A stretch of DNA of 64,000 nt, taken from positions 186,001 through 250,000 of the forward strand of contig JAJCXN010000056.1 of the NCBI GenBank assembly GCA_029263415.1, written 5' to 3'. Source of the stretch: Acidobacteriota bacterium. GTDB lineage: Bacteria > Acidobacteriota > Thermoanaerobaculia > Multivoradales > Multivoraceae. The position numbers were made by a program, and so were the translations under genes. The notes beneath the pieces were generated by a model. The model ran no database searches. It worked only from the letters and a program-made list of their open reading frames with translations, and was not told where the DNA came from. The stretch's first letter is position 1. Each line of letters begins with the position of its first letter. Of the stretch, positions 51,930 through 60,766 are shown one piece after another.

Positions 51930-52307
51930 ATGCGCACAGGCATCGCCGTCGTTGTTGGCTTTATCGTCTGGACCGTCTTGTGGCTCGGCACCAACGCCGC
52001 CCTCGCCGGAGCCCTACCGGACCGTTTTGCGGATGACGGCTCCACCAGTGACGTCACCATCCTGGTTTTGATTCTGATCTTGAGCGCGGTGTTCTCGTTC
52101 ATCAGCGGTTGGCTCACAGCTAAAGTAGCCAAAGCCGCCGACAATCGGCCTGCGACCATTCTGGGCGTTGTGTTGTTGCTGGTCGGGATCGCAGTACAGA
52201 TCGGCTATTGGGATCTAATGCCGATCTGGTACCACCTCGTCTTCCTGGCTCTCTTGTTCCCGGTTGCGGTCGCTGGTGGTCGTCAAGGCATGAGCACCGC
52301 CAACTAG
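51930..52307 (+). CDS. Small multi-pass membrane protein
   Basis: The 125-residue protein has four hydrophobic segments (GIAVVVGFIVWTVLWLGTNA, ILVLILILSAVFSFISGWL, ILGVVLLLVGIAVQIGYW, LVFLALLFPVAVAGG). AAAGGAG lies seven bases before ATG 51930. It is 33 bp upstream of the sodium/solute symporter gene and probably in its operon. No function is known. Confidence 0.75.
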   Translation: MRTGIAVVVGFIVWTVLWLGTNAALAGALPDRFADDGSTSDVTILVLILILSAVFSFISGWLTAKVAKAADNRPATILGVVLLLVGIAVQIGYWDLMPIWYHLVFLALLFPVAVAGGRQGMSTAN

Positions 52308-52340
52308 CCGCCGGCCAGCGCCGTCTCGAGGGAAACTCAA

Positions 52341-54098
52341 ATGGCACTCGCACAAGCAGACTGGATTGTCTTTGGCGTCTACGCCGCCCTGACCCTTGTT
52401 ATTGGCCTTTGGGCCGCCCGACGTGCTCGGACCACCAAGGGCTTCTTCTTGGGCGGCCGCAACATGCCGTGGTGGCTCCTGGGAACGTCGATGGTGGCGA
52501 CCACCTTCTCCACCGACACACCCAATCTCGTCGCTGACATCACCCGTCAAGACGGCGTCGCTGGCAACTGGGTGTGGTGGGCGTTCCTCCTGACCGGAAT
52601 GCTCACAGCCTTCGTCTACGCAGGCCTGTGGCGTCGCACTGGCGTGACCACGGACCTCGAGTTCTATGAGCTGCGCTACAGCGGCAAGGCAGCATCCTTC
52701 CTGCGCGGTTTCCGGGCGGTCTATCTTGGTGTCTTCTTCAACATCATGGTGATGGCGTCGGTCACGCTAGCTGCGATCAAGATCGGTGGAGTTCTGTTCG
52801 GCACCTCACCGATCATCACCATCGCAATCGGTGCCTCTTTGGCCCTAGTCATCAGCCTCACCGGCGGCCTGGTAAGTGTCATCTGGACTGACTTGTTACT
52901 GTTTGCAGTCGCCATGATCGGCTCCGTTGCCGCGGCCGTCTGGGCCTTAGGCCACGCCGATGTCGGCGGGTTGCAAGCTCTGATGCAGCACGCAAGCGTC
53001 AGCAACAAGCTGGCCCTAGTACCAGACCTCAGCGATCCCGCTGCCTTCGTTCCTCTCCTGGTGATCCCGCTTGCGGTGCAGTGGTGGGCAACCTGGTACC
53101 CAGGGTCTGAACCCGGCGGCGGTGGCTACGCTGCCCAACGGATGCTCGCTGCCAAAGATGAGAACAACGCGATTGGTGCGGCCTTCTTTTTCAACGTTGC
53201 CCACTACGCGCTACGCCCATGGCCGTGGATCTTGGTCGCGCTTGCATCGCTGATCGTCTTTCCGGATCTCGAATCACTACGCACCGCCTTCCCGCAGGTC
53301 GACCCCACAGTGATCGGCCACGACCTCGCGTATCCTGCGATGCTTACGTTCCTACCTACCGGCCTGCTCGGCTTGGTGGTGGGCTCGCTTGCGGCGGCCT
53401 ACGTTTCCACGATCTCCACCCACCTCAATTGGGGATCTTCCTACATCGTCAACGATCTCTACCTTCGCTTCTTCAACCGCGATGCTGATGAGGCCTCGAT
53501 GTTGCGGGTCGGGCGCTGGTCGACATTGGCATTGATGGTGGTCGCAGCGCTTCTGGCGCTCGCCCTCGAGAGCGCGTTGCAAGCGTTCCAGATCCTGCTG
53601 CAGATCGGCGCTGGTACCGGACTGCTGTTCATCCTTCGATGGTTCTGGTGGCGCATCAATGCGTGGGCGGAGATCACCGGCATGATGGTCTCCTTTACTG
53701 TGGCACTGGTGTTCGCCTTTTCGCCGTTGGGTGATGTCTTCGTGCCATGGCAGCAGCTCGTGGTGGGTGTGTGCGTCACAACCCTCTCTTGGTTATTGGC
53801 AACCGTCCTCGGCCCAAAGACCGACACCGAGACGCTGCTCGCCTTTGCCAGGCTCGCCCGCCCGGGTGGGCCCGGTTGGCGACCCTACGTGGATTCGAGT
53901 GTTGCTGAGGCCCCATGGCAAGTCCCAGCCGGGATTGTTGCGATGTTGCTGGGTTGTGCAGCGGTCTACTCCACCCTATTCGCCACGGGCTACGTGCTCT
54001 ACGGTCGCTACCCGCTGGCTGCCTTGTGGATCACGATCGCTGGCGTCAGCGGTTTGACTCTCAAAAACTACTGGCGAACTCACTTGCGCCGATCTTGA
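52341..54098 (+). CDS. Sodium:solute symporter family transporter
   Basis: The 585-residue protein has about 13-14 membrane segments and the sodium:solute symporter (SSF) motifs: GLWAARRARTTKGFFLGGRNMPWWLLGTSMVATTFSTDTP with the first gate helix near residues 20-60, and RYSGKAASFLRG. SSF proteins couple Na+ to uptake of sugars, amino acids, nucleosides or vitamins; the substrate is unknown. The next gene, 27 bp on, encodes a GH109-like oxidoreductase, hinting at sugar or amino-sugar uptake, though this is inference. Confidence 0.88.
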   Translation: MALAQADWIVFGVYAALTLVIGLWAARRARTTKGFFLGGRNMPWWLLGTSMVATTFSTDTPNLVADITRQDGVAGNWVWWAFLLTGMLTAFVYAGLWRRTGVTTDLEFYELRYSGKAASFLRGFRAVYLGVFFNIMVMASVTLAAIKIGGVLFGTSPIITIAIGASLALVISLTGGLVSVIWTDLLLFAVAMIGSVAAAVWALGHADVGGLQALMQHASVSNKLALVPDLSDPAAFVPLLVIPLAVQWWATWYPGSEPGGGGYAAQRMLAAKDENNAIGAAFFFNVAHYALRPWPWILVALASLIVFPDLESLRTAFPQVDPTVIGHDLAYPAMLTFLPTGLLGLVVGSLAAAYVSTISTHLNWGSSYIVNDLYLRFFNRDADEASMLRVGRWSTLALMVVAALLALALESALQAFQILLQIGAGTGLLFILRWFWWRINAWAEITGMMVSFTVALVFAFSPLGDVFVPWQQLVVGVCVTTLSWLLATVLGPKTDTETLLAFARLARPGGPGWRPYVDSSVAEAPWQVPAGIVAMLLGCAAVYSTLFATGYVLYGRYPLAALWITIAGVSGLTLKNYWRTHLRRS

Positions 54099-54125
54099 AC
54101 TCTGACAACTTTGGATAACTAAGAC

Positions 54126-55547
54126 ATGACGAAAGACAACCAGGGTACAAATCGCCGCTCATTCCTTGCTGGAATGGGCCTGGCAGGCGGCGCGGGTCTC
54201 GCAGGGGTGGCAGCCACTAGCAGCGTGGGCTGCGCGGTGGATCAGGGCGCGGATCGAGGCGCGGTTGATCGAAGCACAAACGCCAACGCGGTTCCGATTA
54301 GCTCAACCCCACGCTCTGCGGACTTCTCCACTGCTCCCATCGATACCGTACGTATCGGTTTCGTTGGCGTCGGTCTGCAAGGTGGCAGCCATGTGCGCAA
54401 CTTCTTGAGAATCGACGGCATTGACGTGCGCGCACTCTGCGACATCGACGCTGCGCGTGCGAGTGAGGTGGCATCATGGGTCACTGAGGCGGGCTTCAAG
54501 GAACCCTCCCTTTATACCGGAGGCGACACCGACTGGCAGCGGATGATCGACCAAGAGCAGCTCGATCTCGTCTTCAACGCAACCCCCTGGCAATGGCACG
54601 TGCCGGTTTCGCTCGCAGCGATGGAAGCCGGCGTGCACGCAGCCATCGAAGTGCCAGCAGCCACCACCGTCGAGGACTGCTGGCGTTTGGTTGAAGCTGC
54701 AGAACGGACCCAACGCCACTGCGTGATGATGGAAAACTGCTGCTACGGCCGTTCAGAACTGATGACAATGGTCATGGCGCGACGCGGCCTATTCGGCGAG
54801 TTGCTGCACGTCGAAGGTGCCTATATCCACGACCTGCGCGCGATCAAACTTTCAGACGCCAACGAAGGCCTCTGGCGCTGGCAGCCCTCCACCGAGCGCG
54901 ACGCCAACCTCTACCCGACGCACGGGCTGGGCCCGGTCGCACAAGTGCTCGACATCAATCGCGGCGACCAGTTTGATCACTTGGTCAGCATGAGTTCACC
55001 GTCGCGAGGACTCGGCCTCTATGCCAACGAGCACCTGAGTGCCGACGACCCCCGGCGCGAAGCGCAATGGAAGCTCGGTGACATGAACACCAGCCTGATC
55101 AAGACCAAGCTTGGCCGCACGATTCTCCTCCAGCACGACACCACCACGCCGCGGCCCTACTCTCGGCTGCACCACATCCAGGGCACCAAGGGGACCTTTG
55201 CCGGCTTCCCCGATCGCATCTATGTCGAGGGCCGCCAGGAGGGCGGTCATCGCTGGGAGGACATCGAGTCTTACCGCGAGGAGTTCGAGCATCCGTTGTG
55301 GCGCAGGCTGGAAGAGGAAGCCGCTGGCGCAGGGCACGGCGGAATGGACTATCTCGAAGACTACCGACTGATCCAAGCCCTCAGGCTGGGCCAACCAATG
55401 GACATGAACGTCTACGACGCGGCCGCAGTTTCAGCAGCAGTCGAGCTCTCTGAACGTTCGGTCGCTCAAGGCAGTGCGCCGCAGCCCTACCCGGACTTCA
55501 CCCGTGGGCTTTGGCAAAGCAACGCTCAGCTTCCGATCGTGACCTAA
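54126..55547 (+). CDS. Gfo/Idh/MocA-family oxidoreductase, GH109-like, Tat/lipoprotein exported
   Basis: The 473-residue protein begins with a twin-arginine signal (NRRSFLAGMGLAGGAGLAG) and a lipobox-like Cys in SSVGC. The NAD-binding Rossmann motif is VRIGFVGVGLQGGSHVRNF, then VRALCDIDAAR. FNATPWQWHVPVSLAAMEAG and HCVMMENCCYGRSELMTMVM, then GLFGELLHVEGAYIHDLR, match the GH109 branch, which cleaves alpha-N-acetylgalactosamine using NAD as a catalytic cofactor. The mid-region has a short VDQGADRGAVDR low-complexity spot. It is third in a probable operon with the membrane protein and symporter. Confidence 0.85.
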   Translation: MTKDNQGTNRRSFLAGMGLAGGAGLAGVAATSSVGCAVDQGADRGAVDRSTNANAVPISSTPRSADFSTAPIDTVRIGFVGVGLQGGSHVRNFLRIDGIDVRALCDIDAARASEVASWVTEAGFKEPSLYTGGDTDWQRMIDQEQLDLVFNATPWQWHVPVSLAAMEAGVHAAIEVPAATTVEDCWRLVEAAERTQRHCVMMENCCYGRSELMTMVMARRGLFGELLHVEGAYIHDLRAIKLSDANEGLWRWQPSTERDANLYPTHGLGPVAQVLDINRGDQFDHLVSMSSPSRGLGLYANEHLSADDPRREAQWKLGDMNTSLIKTKLGRTILLQHDTTTPRPYSRLHHIQGTKGTFAGFPDRIYVEGRQEGGHRWEDIESYREEFEHPLWRRLEEEAAGAGHGGMDYLEDYRLIQALRLGQPMDMNVYDAAAVSAAVELSERSVAQGSAPQPYPDFTRGLWQSNAQLPIVT

Positions 55548-55657
55548 GCTCGGGCCCGACCGCGCACTCCGGACACAGTTTGGTTGGGTAACGCCCGCTT
55601 GAGGGCCAACTCGCAGCCCGCAATAACTGCGCCCCGACTGCACGCAATGGAACGCCA

Positions 55658-56548
55658 CTAGTCCCTCTGGCTCGACCCACTGGTCATTGCGCTCAGACGG
55701 CCAACCTTGATCCAAGCAAAGCGGCTAAGCAAAGAGCCCATTGGGAAGCTGATTGCGGCGAGCACCGGCAGACCGAGAACTAGAGGTACCGCCGACGCGA
55801 CCGTCATCAGAATCGGTGGAAGCCGGGTCCACTGTGGTACCGCGGCGTTCTCCCTCGCAACCGCCGACCGATCGATCGAGAGCAAAGCGATACCGGCCTC
55901 ACCAGCGATCGCGATCCAGAGTAGCCGCACCAAAACGGGATCACTCGAACCAAACAGGAGTAGCACGGACGCGGCGGACCCCAAACTGGCCAAGCCAAAG
56001 TGCACCGGCAGTCGCCGACGGTTCTGATGCCAAGCCGGGATCGTCGACACTCCGAGGAGGACCCCGGTGTAGGTGGCGAGCAATGCACCGAAAAGACCGC
56101 CGCAGATGAGCAGGGTCGTCATCAGCGGTCCAAGCGCTCCCGCGAACGGCGCCACCACAGGCAGATCAACGATGGTGCCGTTCACAGCGATCAGCAAAAG
56201 CCCTGAAACTCCACTGAATCCGACCAAGATCCACACGCCCATCGACATGGGTGACCTGACATTGAAACGACTCAGCATGTTTAGGAAACGCATGGGACGA
56301 CCCAGATCGCTGATCAACAGCATTGGGGAGATCACGGCGCCTGCACACGCCACCCAAACGCACTTGCGAACCAACGGGTCGAGCGCAGGTGCTCCGTCTG
56401 ACATCCGGGCAAGGCCCGCGACGGCGGCGATCAGAAGCGACATGCCTGCCACCCCGCCGACGAAGAAGTAGACCGGGATCTCCCAGGTCCAAACCGGCGG
56501 CTTGACCAGTGGCCGATCGGCGTAGCCTGAGGGCGCCCTGTCACTCAT
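55658..56548 (-). CDS. NrfD/PsrC-like membrane subunit of formate dehydrogenase
   Basis: The 296-residue protein has about eight membrane segments (WEIPVYFFVGGVAGMSLLIA near residue 22, then others to the C terminus) in the NrfD/PsrC pattern; WEIPVYFF and VISPMLLISDLG with RPMRFLNMLSRF are typical. NrfD proteins carry electrons between quinone and the Fe-S subunit. It starts with ATG 56548, which overlaps the stop of fdhB (ATGA). The frame continues far upstream (to 56863) in an unrelated, Arg-rich sequence that overlaps fdhB and is not coding. It is the last gene of the operon. Confidence 0.88.
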   Translation of the reverse strand: MSDRAPSGYADRPLVKPPVWTWEIPVYFFVGGVAGMSLLIAAVAGLARMSDGAPALDPLVRKCVWVACAGAVISPMLLISDLGRPMRFLNMLSRFNVRSPMSMGVWILVGFSGVSGLLLIAVNGTIVDLPVVAPFAGALGPLMTTLLICGGLFGALLATYTGVLLGVSTIPAWHQNRRRLPVHFGLASLGSAASVLLLFGSSDPVLVRLLWIAIAGEAGIALLSIDRSAVARENAAVPQWTRLPPILMTVASAVPLVLGLPVLAAISFPMGSLLSRFAWIKVGRLSAMTSGSSQRD

Positions 56549-57444
56549 AGTACAAACGCTAGCCAGCACGCGACCGCACTGAGCACGACGGTCAGCAAAG
56601 CCGAAGACCACGACGCGGCGAGGTAGGCGTAGGGCGCGGTGGGATTGCTGGGCTGGCCCCACAGATCCGCGGCGTCTCCCGCAGCGTCGCCCACGCTGCC
56701 ACCAACCAGAACGCTCATGGCGTGAATGCCGTTGACGTTGCCCTCTTGTCCGTCGTAAAGGACGGCGTCTGTGACTCCTCGTTGATGGAGCGTTTCGACG
56801 CGGACCTGGGCGTACTCTTTGAGATCTACCAGAGGTCCAAACATGATCGAATCCGTGGGGCACGCGTTAGCGCACGCGGGGATCTTGCCTTCCACCTGGC
56901 GGTCATAGCACAGCGTGCATTTGAACGCTCCGCCTTCGCCAGCGACAGCCTCACTAGATCCCGATGAGGGCGCAGTTCCCGCTATCGAACCGATAATCTC
57001 CGCAGTTGGGCGCCCCCGTCGGTCGATGACTCCGAACGGACAACTCACCACGCAATAGCCGCAGCCGTTACAGCGGTCGTCATCCACTAGGACCGATCCA
57101 ACCTCAGTACGCCAGATCGCGCCAGTCGGGCACGCTTCTAGGCAACCAGCACGCTCGCAGTGTTTGCACACATCCGAGAGGAACAACCAGCGCGGTAGTC
57201 CTTCTTCTGTCTCGGTCTCGACGAACTTCACATGGCGCCAAGTGCTGGCCCCTAGATCGCCGCTGTGGTCATAGGAGCGCGACCCGATGGCAGCACGCGC
57301 TCCTCCGTCGGATGGAACGTCGTTCCACTCCTTGCACGCTACCTCGCACGCCTTACAACCGATGCAGAGAGTTGGATCGGTGAGGAAGCCGACGGTGACG
57401 CCTCGTTCGACGTAGTTGTGCCGCTGGCCACGTTCGTTCTTCAC
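56545..57444 (-). CDS. fdhB: Formate dehydrogenase iron-sulfur subunit
   Basis: The 299-residue protein has four [4Fe-4S] motifs: CIGCKACEVACKEW (N terminus), CKHCERAGCLEACP, CNGCGYCVVSCP and CTLCYDRQVEGKIPACANAC. A C-terminal hydrophobic segment (LLTVVLSAVACWLAFVL) would anchor it. It passes electrons from the selenoprotein FdhA to the NrfD-like subunit. It starts at GTG 57444 and shares four bases with the fdhA stop (GTGA), with GAGGAG upstream, so translation is coupled. No Tat signal is seen. Confidence 0.93.
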   Translation of the reverse strand: MKNERGQRHNYVERGVTVGFLTDPTLCIGCKACEVACKEWNDVPSDGGARAAIGSRSYDHSGDLGASTWRHVKFVETETEEGLPRWLFLSDVCKHCERAGCLEACPTGAIWRTEVGSVLVDDDRCNGCGYCVVSCPFGVIDRRGRPTAEIIGSIAGTAPSSGSSEAVAGEGGAFKCTLCYDRQVEGKIPACANACPTDSIMFGPLVDLKEYAQVRVETLHQRGVTDAVLYDGQEGNVNGIHAMSVLVGGSVGDAAGDAADLWGQPSNPTAPYAYLAASWSSALLTVVLSAVACWLAFVL

Positions 57445-60400
57445 ACCAGCTCCTCTGACGCATCATCGCTCGCTGAACGGGCGCCATGACCGACGTTTGC
57501 GACACCGCCAGTGCGTGCAATCTCAAGCTCCGGATAGCGCTGCTCCAGCCATTGTAGAAGTTCACGGTCACCGGGCCGCCGACCAGGAACTACATCGCAG
57601 AGCAGTGCCTTCGATTCATGAATGCTGACGTTCGGCTCGGAGGAGAGAGGGATCAGATCATTGACCACGTCGCCGCGGTTCGGTCCGCTCGATCCCCAAT
57701 GGAAAGGCATCGCCACTTGATGAACGACGCGCGGTTTGCCATCTTGGCTGCCCATTCTGAGCGGCATCATGCGGCGAGTAACCAAGGCGCGCGCCTCCAC
57801 CGCACTGCGCAGATTGACGACGGTCACCCAGTCGCCGTCTTCGATCTGAAGCTCCCCTGCCAGTTCAAAAGAGATCTCGACGAACAACTCCGGTTGCAAT
57901 TCGCTCAAGCGCGACAGGGTGCGGCTCATGCCACCGGCAGTGTGGTGCTCAGTGAGTCGGTAGGTGGTGAGAACATAGGGAAACCGGCGATCGCCAAGAT
58001 CGGCAAACAGGTTGTCGGGGCGGTCGAATCGACCTGCGGCGGGATCGCTTTGCTGCGCATAGAGCGCGTTGGCCAGCGGCGACTCGAGCGGCTCATAGTG
58101 CGTCGGCAACGGGCCATCGACCAGGCCCTCCGGCACAAACAATTGACCGAGACCATCGTCCTGCATCAAGAATGGCGCGTCCCCTGGGTGTGCCGCCACT
58201 CCCTCCCCATTCAAGTCGGCGGCGGTATCGGGCCGTTTGTCCACCGGAAAGTCAGGGACGTCGTGGCCTGTCCATTGGCCTAGACTGTCGTCCCACCAGA
58301 CCAACGCTTTGCCCTTGCTCCACGGCTTACCGTCGGGGCGGGCGCTGGCGCGGTTGTAGAGAATCCGCCGATCCATGGGCCAGGCATAGCCCCAGCCATG
58401 ACCGTAGCGTCCGACGGGCTCTCTGCGGTACGCGCGGTTGACGCCATCCGGGCCGTAGACACCGGAGTAAATCCAGCAACCGCAGGCGGTGCTGCCGTCG
58501 TCGTTGAGTTCACTGAAGCCAGCGACCTGAGGGCCATGATGAACGTGGTTTTCACGGTCAAGCGCGCACACCGCCCCGGGTTGAGTTTCAGCCGCTCGCC
58601 CGGCTTGGCGATCAACCGTGCGCCAACCATTGATCTCCGCGAGCACAGCCTCGGTCTGTGGCTCACCCTTGATCGCGCCGTGCTCGACCTCGGGGTACCA
58701 CCAATCGAGCGACAACAACGCTGCGTCGCGATCAGCAGTCGCATTGCTCGAGTCGCTCTCCGCACGCGCCATGGCCTGCAACCGAAGAGCCAGCTGATGA
58801 ACGAACCAAGCCTCGCTTCGCTGGTCTGCTCGGGGCTCGACCGCCTGCTCTCGCCATTGCAACATCCGCTGCGTCTGAGTGAAGGTGCCAGCCTTCTCGA
58901 CATGCGCCGCGGCCGGAAGCAGGTAGACCTCAGTCTTGACGTCCTCGGTCACCAATTCACCGCGTTCGATCTCCGGCCCGTCTTTCCAAAAGGTCGCCGA
59001 TTCGATCTCAACCAGATCGCGAACCACGAGCCAATCGAGCTGAGCGAGCGCTTTGCGTTCGAGGCGACCATTCTGCGCACCCACCGAAGGGTTCTGCCCC
59101 ATCAAAAACAGGCCCTCAATGCCACCATCCGCCATCTCCAGCCAGTAGTGAAAGTGCGAGTGATCCTTGGTCACACGAGGAAGCAGTCCAAAGCCGTAGT
59201 CGTTCGCGTGGGTCGCCTTCTCTCCGTAGTAGGCCTTCAATAGGCTCACCATGTAGCGACGGCTGTTCGCCCACCAGCCGGTACGCGGCTGATGGGTTGC
59301 ACACCAACCATCAAGCGTCGTTTCGCCTACGCCCCCACGAGGCATTTTGAGGTACCCGGGCAAGATGTCATACAAAGTGGGAATGTCGGTCGAGCCTTGA
59401 ATCGACGCATGGCCGCGCAACGCCATCAGACCACCGCCAGGTCGACCGACGTTGCCAAGCAAGAGCTGAAGAATCGCAGCAGCACGAATGATCTGAACAC
59501 CCTTGGAATGCTGCGTCCAACCGACCGCGTAGCAGATGGCAGCTGTCTTGACAGGTCCGCTGGCGGCGATCAGGTGGTCTGCCACGGCTCGCAGGCGCTG
59601 CTCGGGCACCCCTGCGATCTCTTCGACCATGCTCGGTGTATAGCGTGCAAAGTGGCGCTTCAGCACCTGCAGGACACAGCGTGCATGCTCCATGGTGGGG
59701 TCACGGACCAGAACCCCGTCGGCATCCCGCTCAAGCTGCCAGGTCGAGGTGTCGTAGCTCTCTGCGTTCCAACCAGAAAACAGTCCACCGAGGTCGTCGG
59801 GGCCTTGGTAGTCCTCGTGCACCAGGGCACCGGCATTGGTATAGGCCTCGACGTACTCAGCAAAGTACGCCTTCTCTTTCAATACGATTGAGATCAGCCC
59901 ACCAAGGAAGGCTAGATCGCCACCGGCTCGGATCGGCATCCACAGATCCGCCTGCGCACTGGTGCGAGAAAAGCGAGGATCGACGTGGATCACTTTGGTG
60001 CCGCGCTCTTTGGCCTTCATCACCCAACGGAACCCAACAGGGTGAGCCTCCGCCATCGACGATCCTTGAATCAGGATGCAGTCCGCGTTCTCGAGATCCT
60101 GCAGCGAAGTGGTAGATCCGCCGCGGCCTAGCGTGGTGCCCAGACCGGGCACCGTAGCGCTATGTCAAATGCGCGCCTGATTGGAGACCGCCACCATGCC
60201 AAGTCCGGCGGTGAACAGTTTCTTGATCAGGTAGTTCTCTTCGTTGTCTAGAGTGGCGCCCCCTAGGTGCGCGACCGCCGTGGTATGACCAATACGCTCG
60301 CCGGTGTCGGCATCGCGATCGACCCAGTTCCGATTCCTGCTCGCCCAGGTTCGCTCGGCGATCTCGTCCATCGCCTGCTCCAGCGGAATGCGCTCCCACT

Positions 60401-60656
60401 CACTTGCTCCAGGCCGCCTGACCTTGGCCCAAATCAGTCGACCCTCGTGGGTGACCAACTCCTTGGAGGCCGAACCCTTGGGGCAGAGGGTGCCGGCGTT
60501 GATCGGGCTTTCCGGATCTCCTTCGATACTGGTTACCTTGCCGTCACGGTGGTACACCAACTGGCCGCAACCGACCGCGCAGTAAGGGCACACGCTGCGC
60601 GCACAGTCGGGACGCTGCGCATCGCGAGATCGAGTTTTCATGACAATTCGCTCCAT
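57441..60656 (-). CDS. fdhA: Selenocysteine-containing formate dehydrogenase catalytic subunit
   Basis: This is one 1071-residue enzyme, split into two apparent frames by a TGA at 60165-60167 that should be read as selenocysteine. The N-terminal part has the [4Fe-4S] motif CPYCAVGC, the GTLCPKGSA loop and MVAVSNQARI, directly before the TGA; the downstream part continues in the same frame with HSATVPGLGTTLGRGGSTTS, the FdnG/FdhA active-site neighbourhood where Sec or Cys ligates Mo/W. GFRWVMKAKERG, VGWTQHSKGVQIIRAAAILQ and the MGD-binding C terminus follow. It oxidises formate to CO2. ATG 60656 has AGGA upstream (60641 alternative). There is no Tat signal. Confidence 0.9.
60142..60167 (-). 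promoter_or_regulatory. Sec UGA and SECIS-like hairpin in fdhA
   Basis: The UGA is at 60167-60165. Eighteen bases later comes the apical loop GGUCU (60146-60142), closed by GGUGCCC and GGGCACC arms. Both the loop sequence and the 18-base distance equal those of the E. coli fdhF SECIS element recognised by SelB. The hairpin extends a few bases beyond the stated ends. Confidence 0.8.
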
Positions 60657-60730
60657 AGTTCCTGGTGCGGCCGTAGCCGACGATTGATCGTGTTGCTGCA
60701 ACCTTAGTCCACCGATCAAGTTTCGCCTGG

Positions 60731-60762
60731 TCAACGCTTCCACTGATCAACGCTTCCACTGG
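60731..60762. repeat. 16-bp tandem duplication after the ABC transporter stop
   Basis: Units tcaacgcttccactga and tcaacgcttccactgg adjoin between the stop of the ABC transporter (60767, minus) and the start of fdhA. Confidence 0.88.
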
Positions 60763-60766
60763 CGCC

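Noticed and set aside
56549-56863. Upstream extension of the NrfD frame by 105 residues.
   Set aside because: The extra sequence is Arg-rich, overlaps fdhB, and the ATGA overlap at 56548 gives a convincing start.
60165-60743. Separate truncated molybdopterin-oxidoreductase gene ending at TGA 60165.
   Set aside because: The frame continues in phase after TGA with the FDH active-site sequence and a SECIS-like hairpin; one selenoprotein gene explains both parts.
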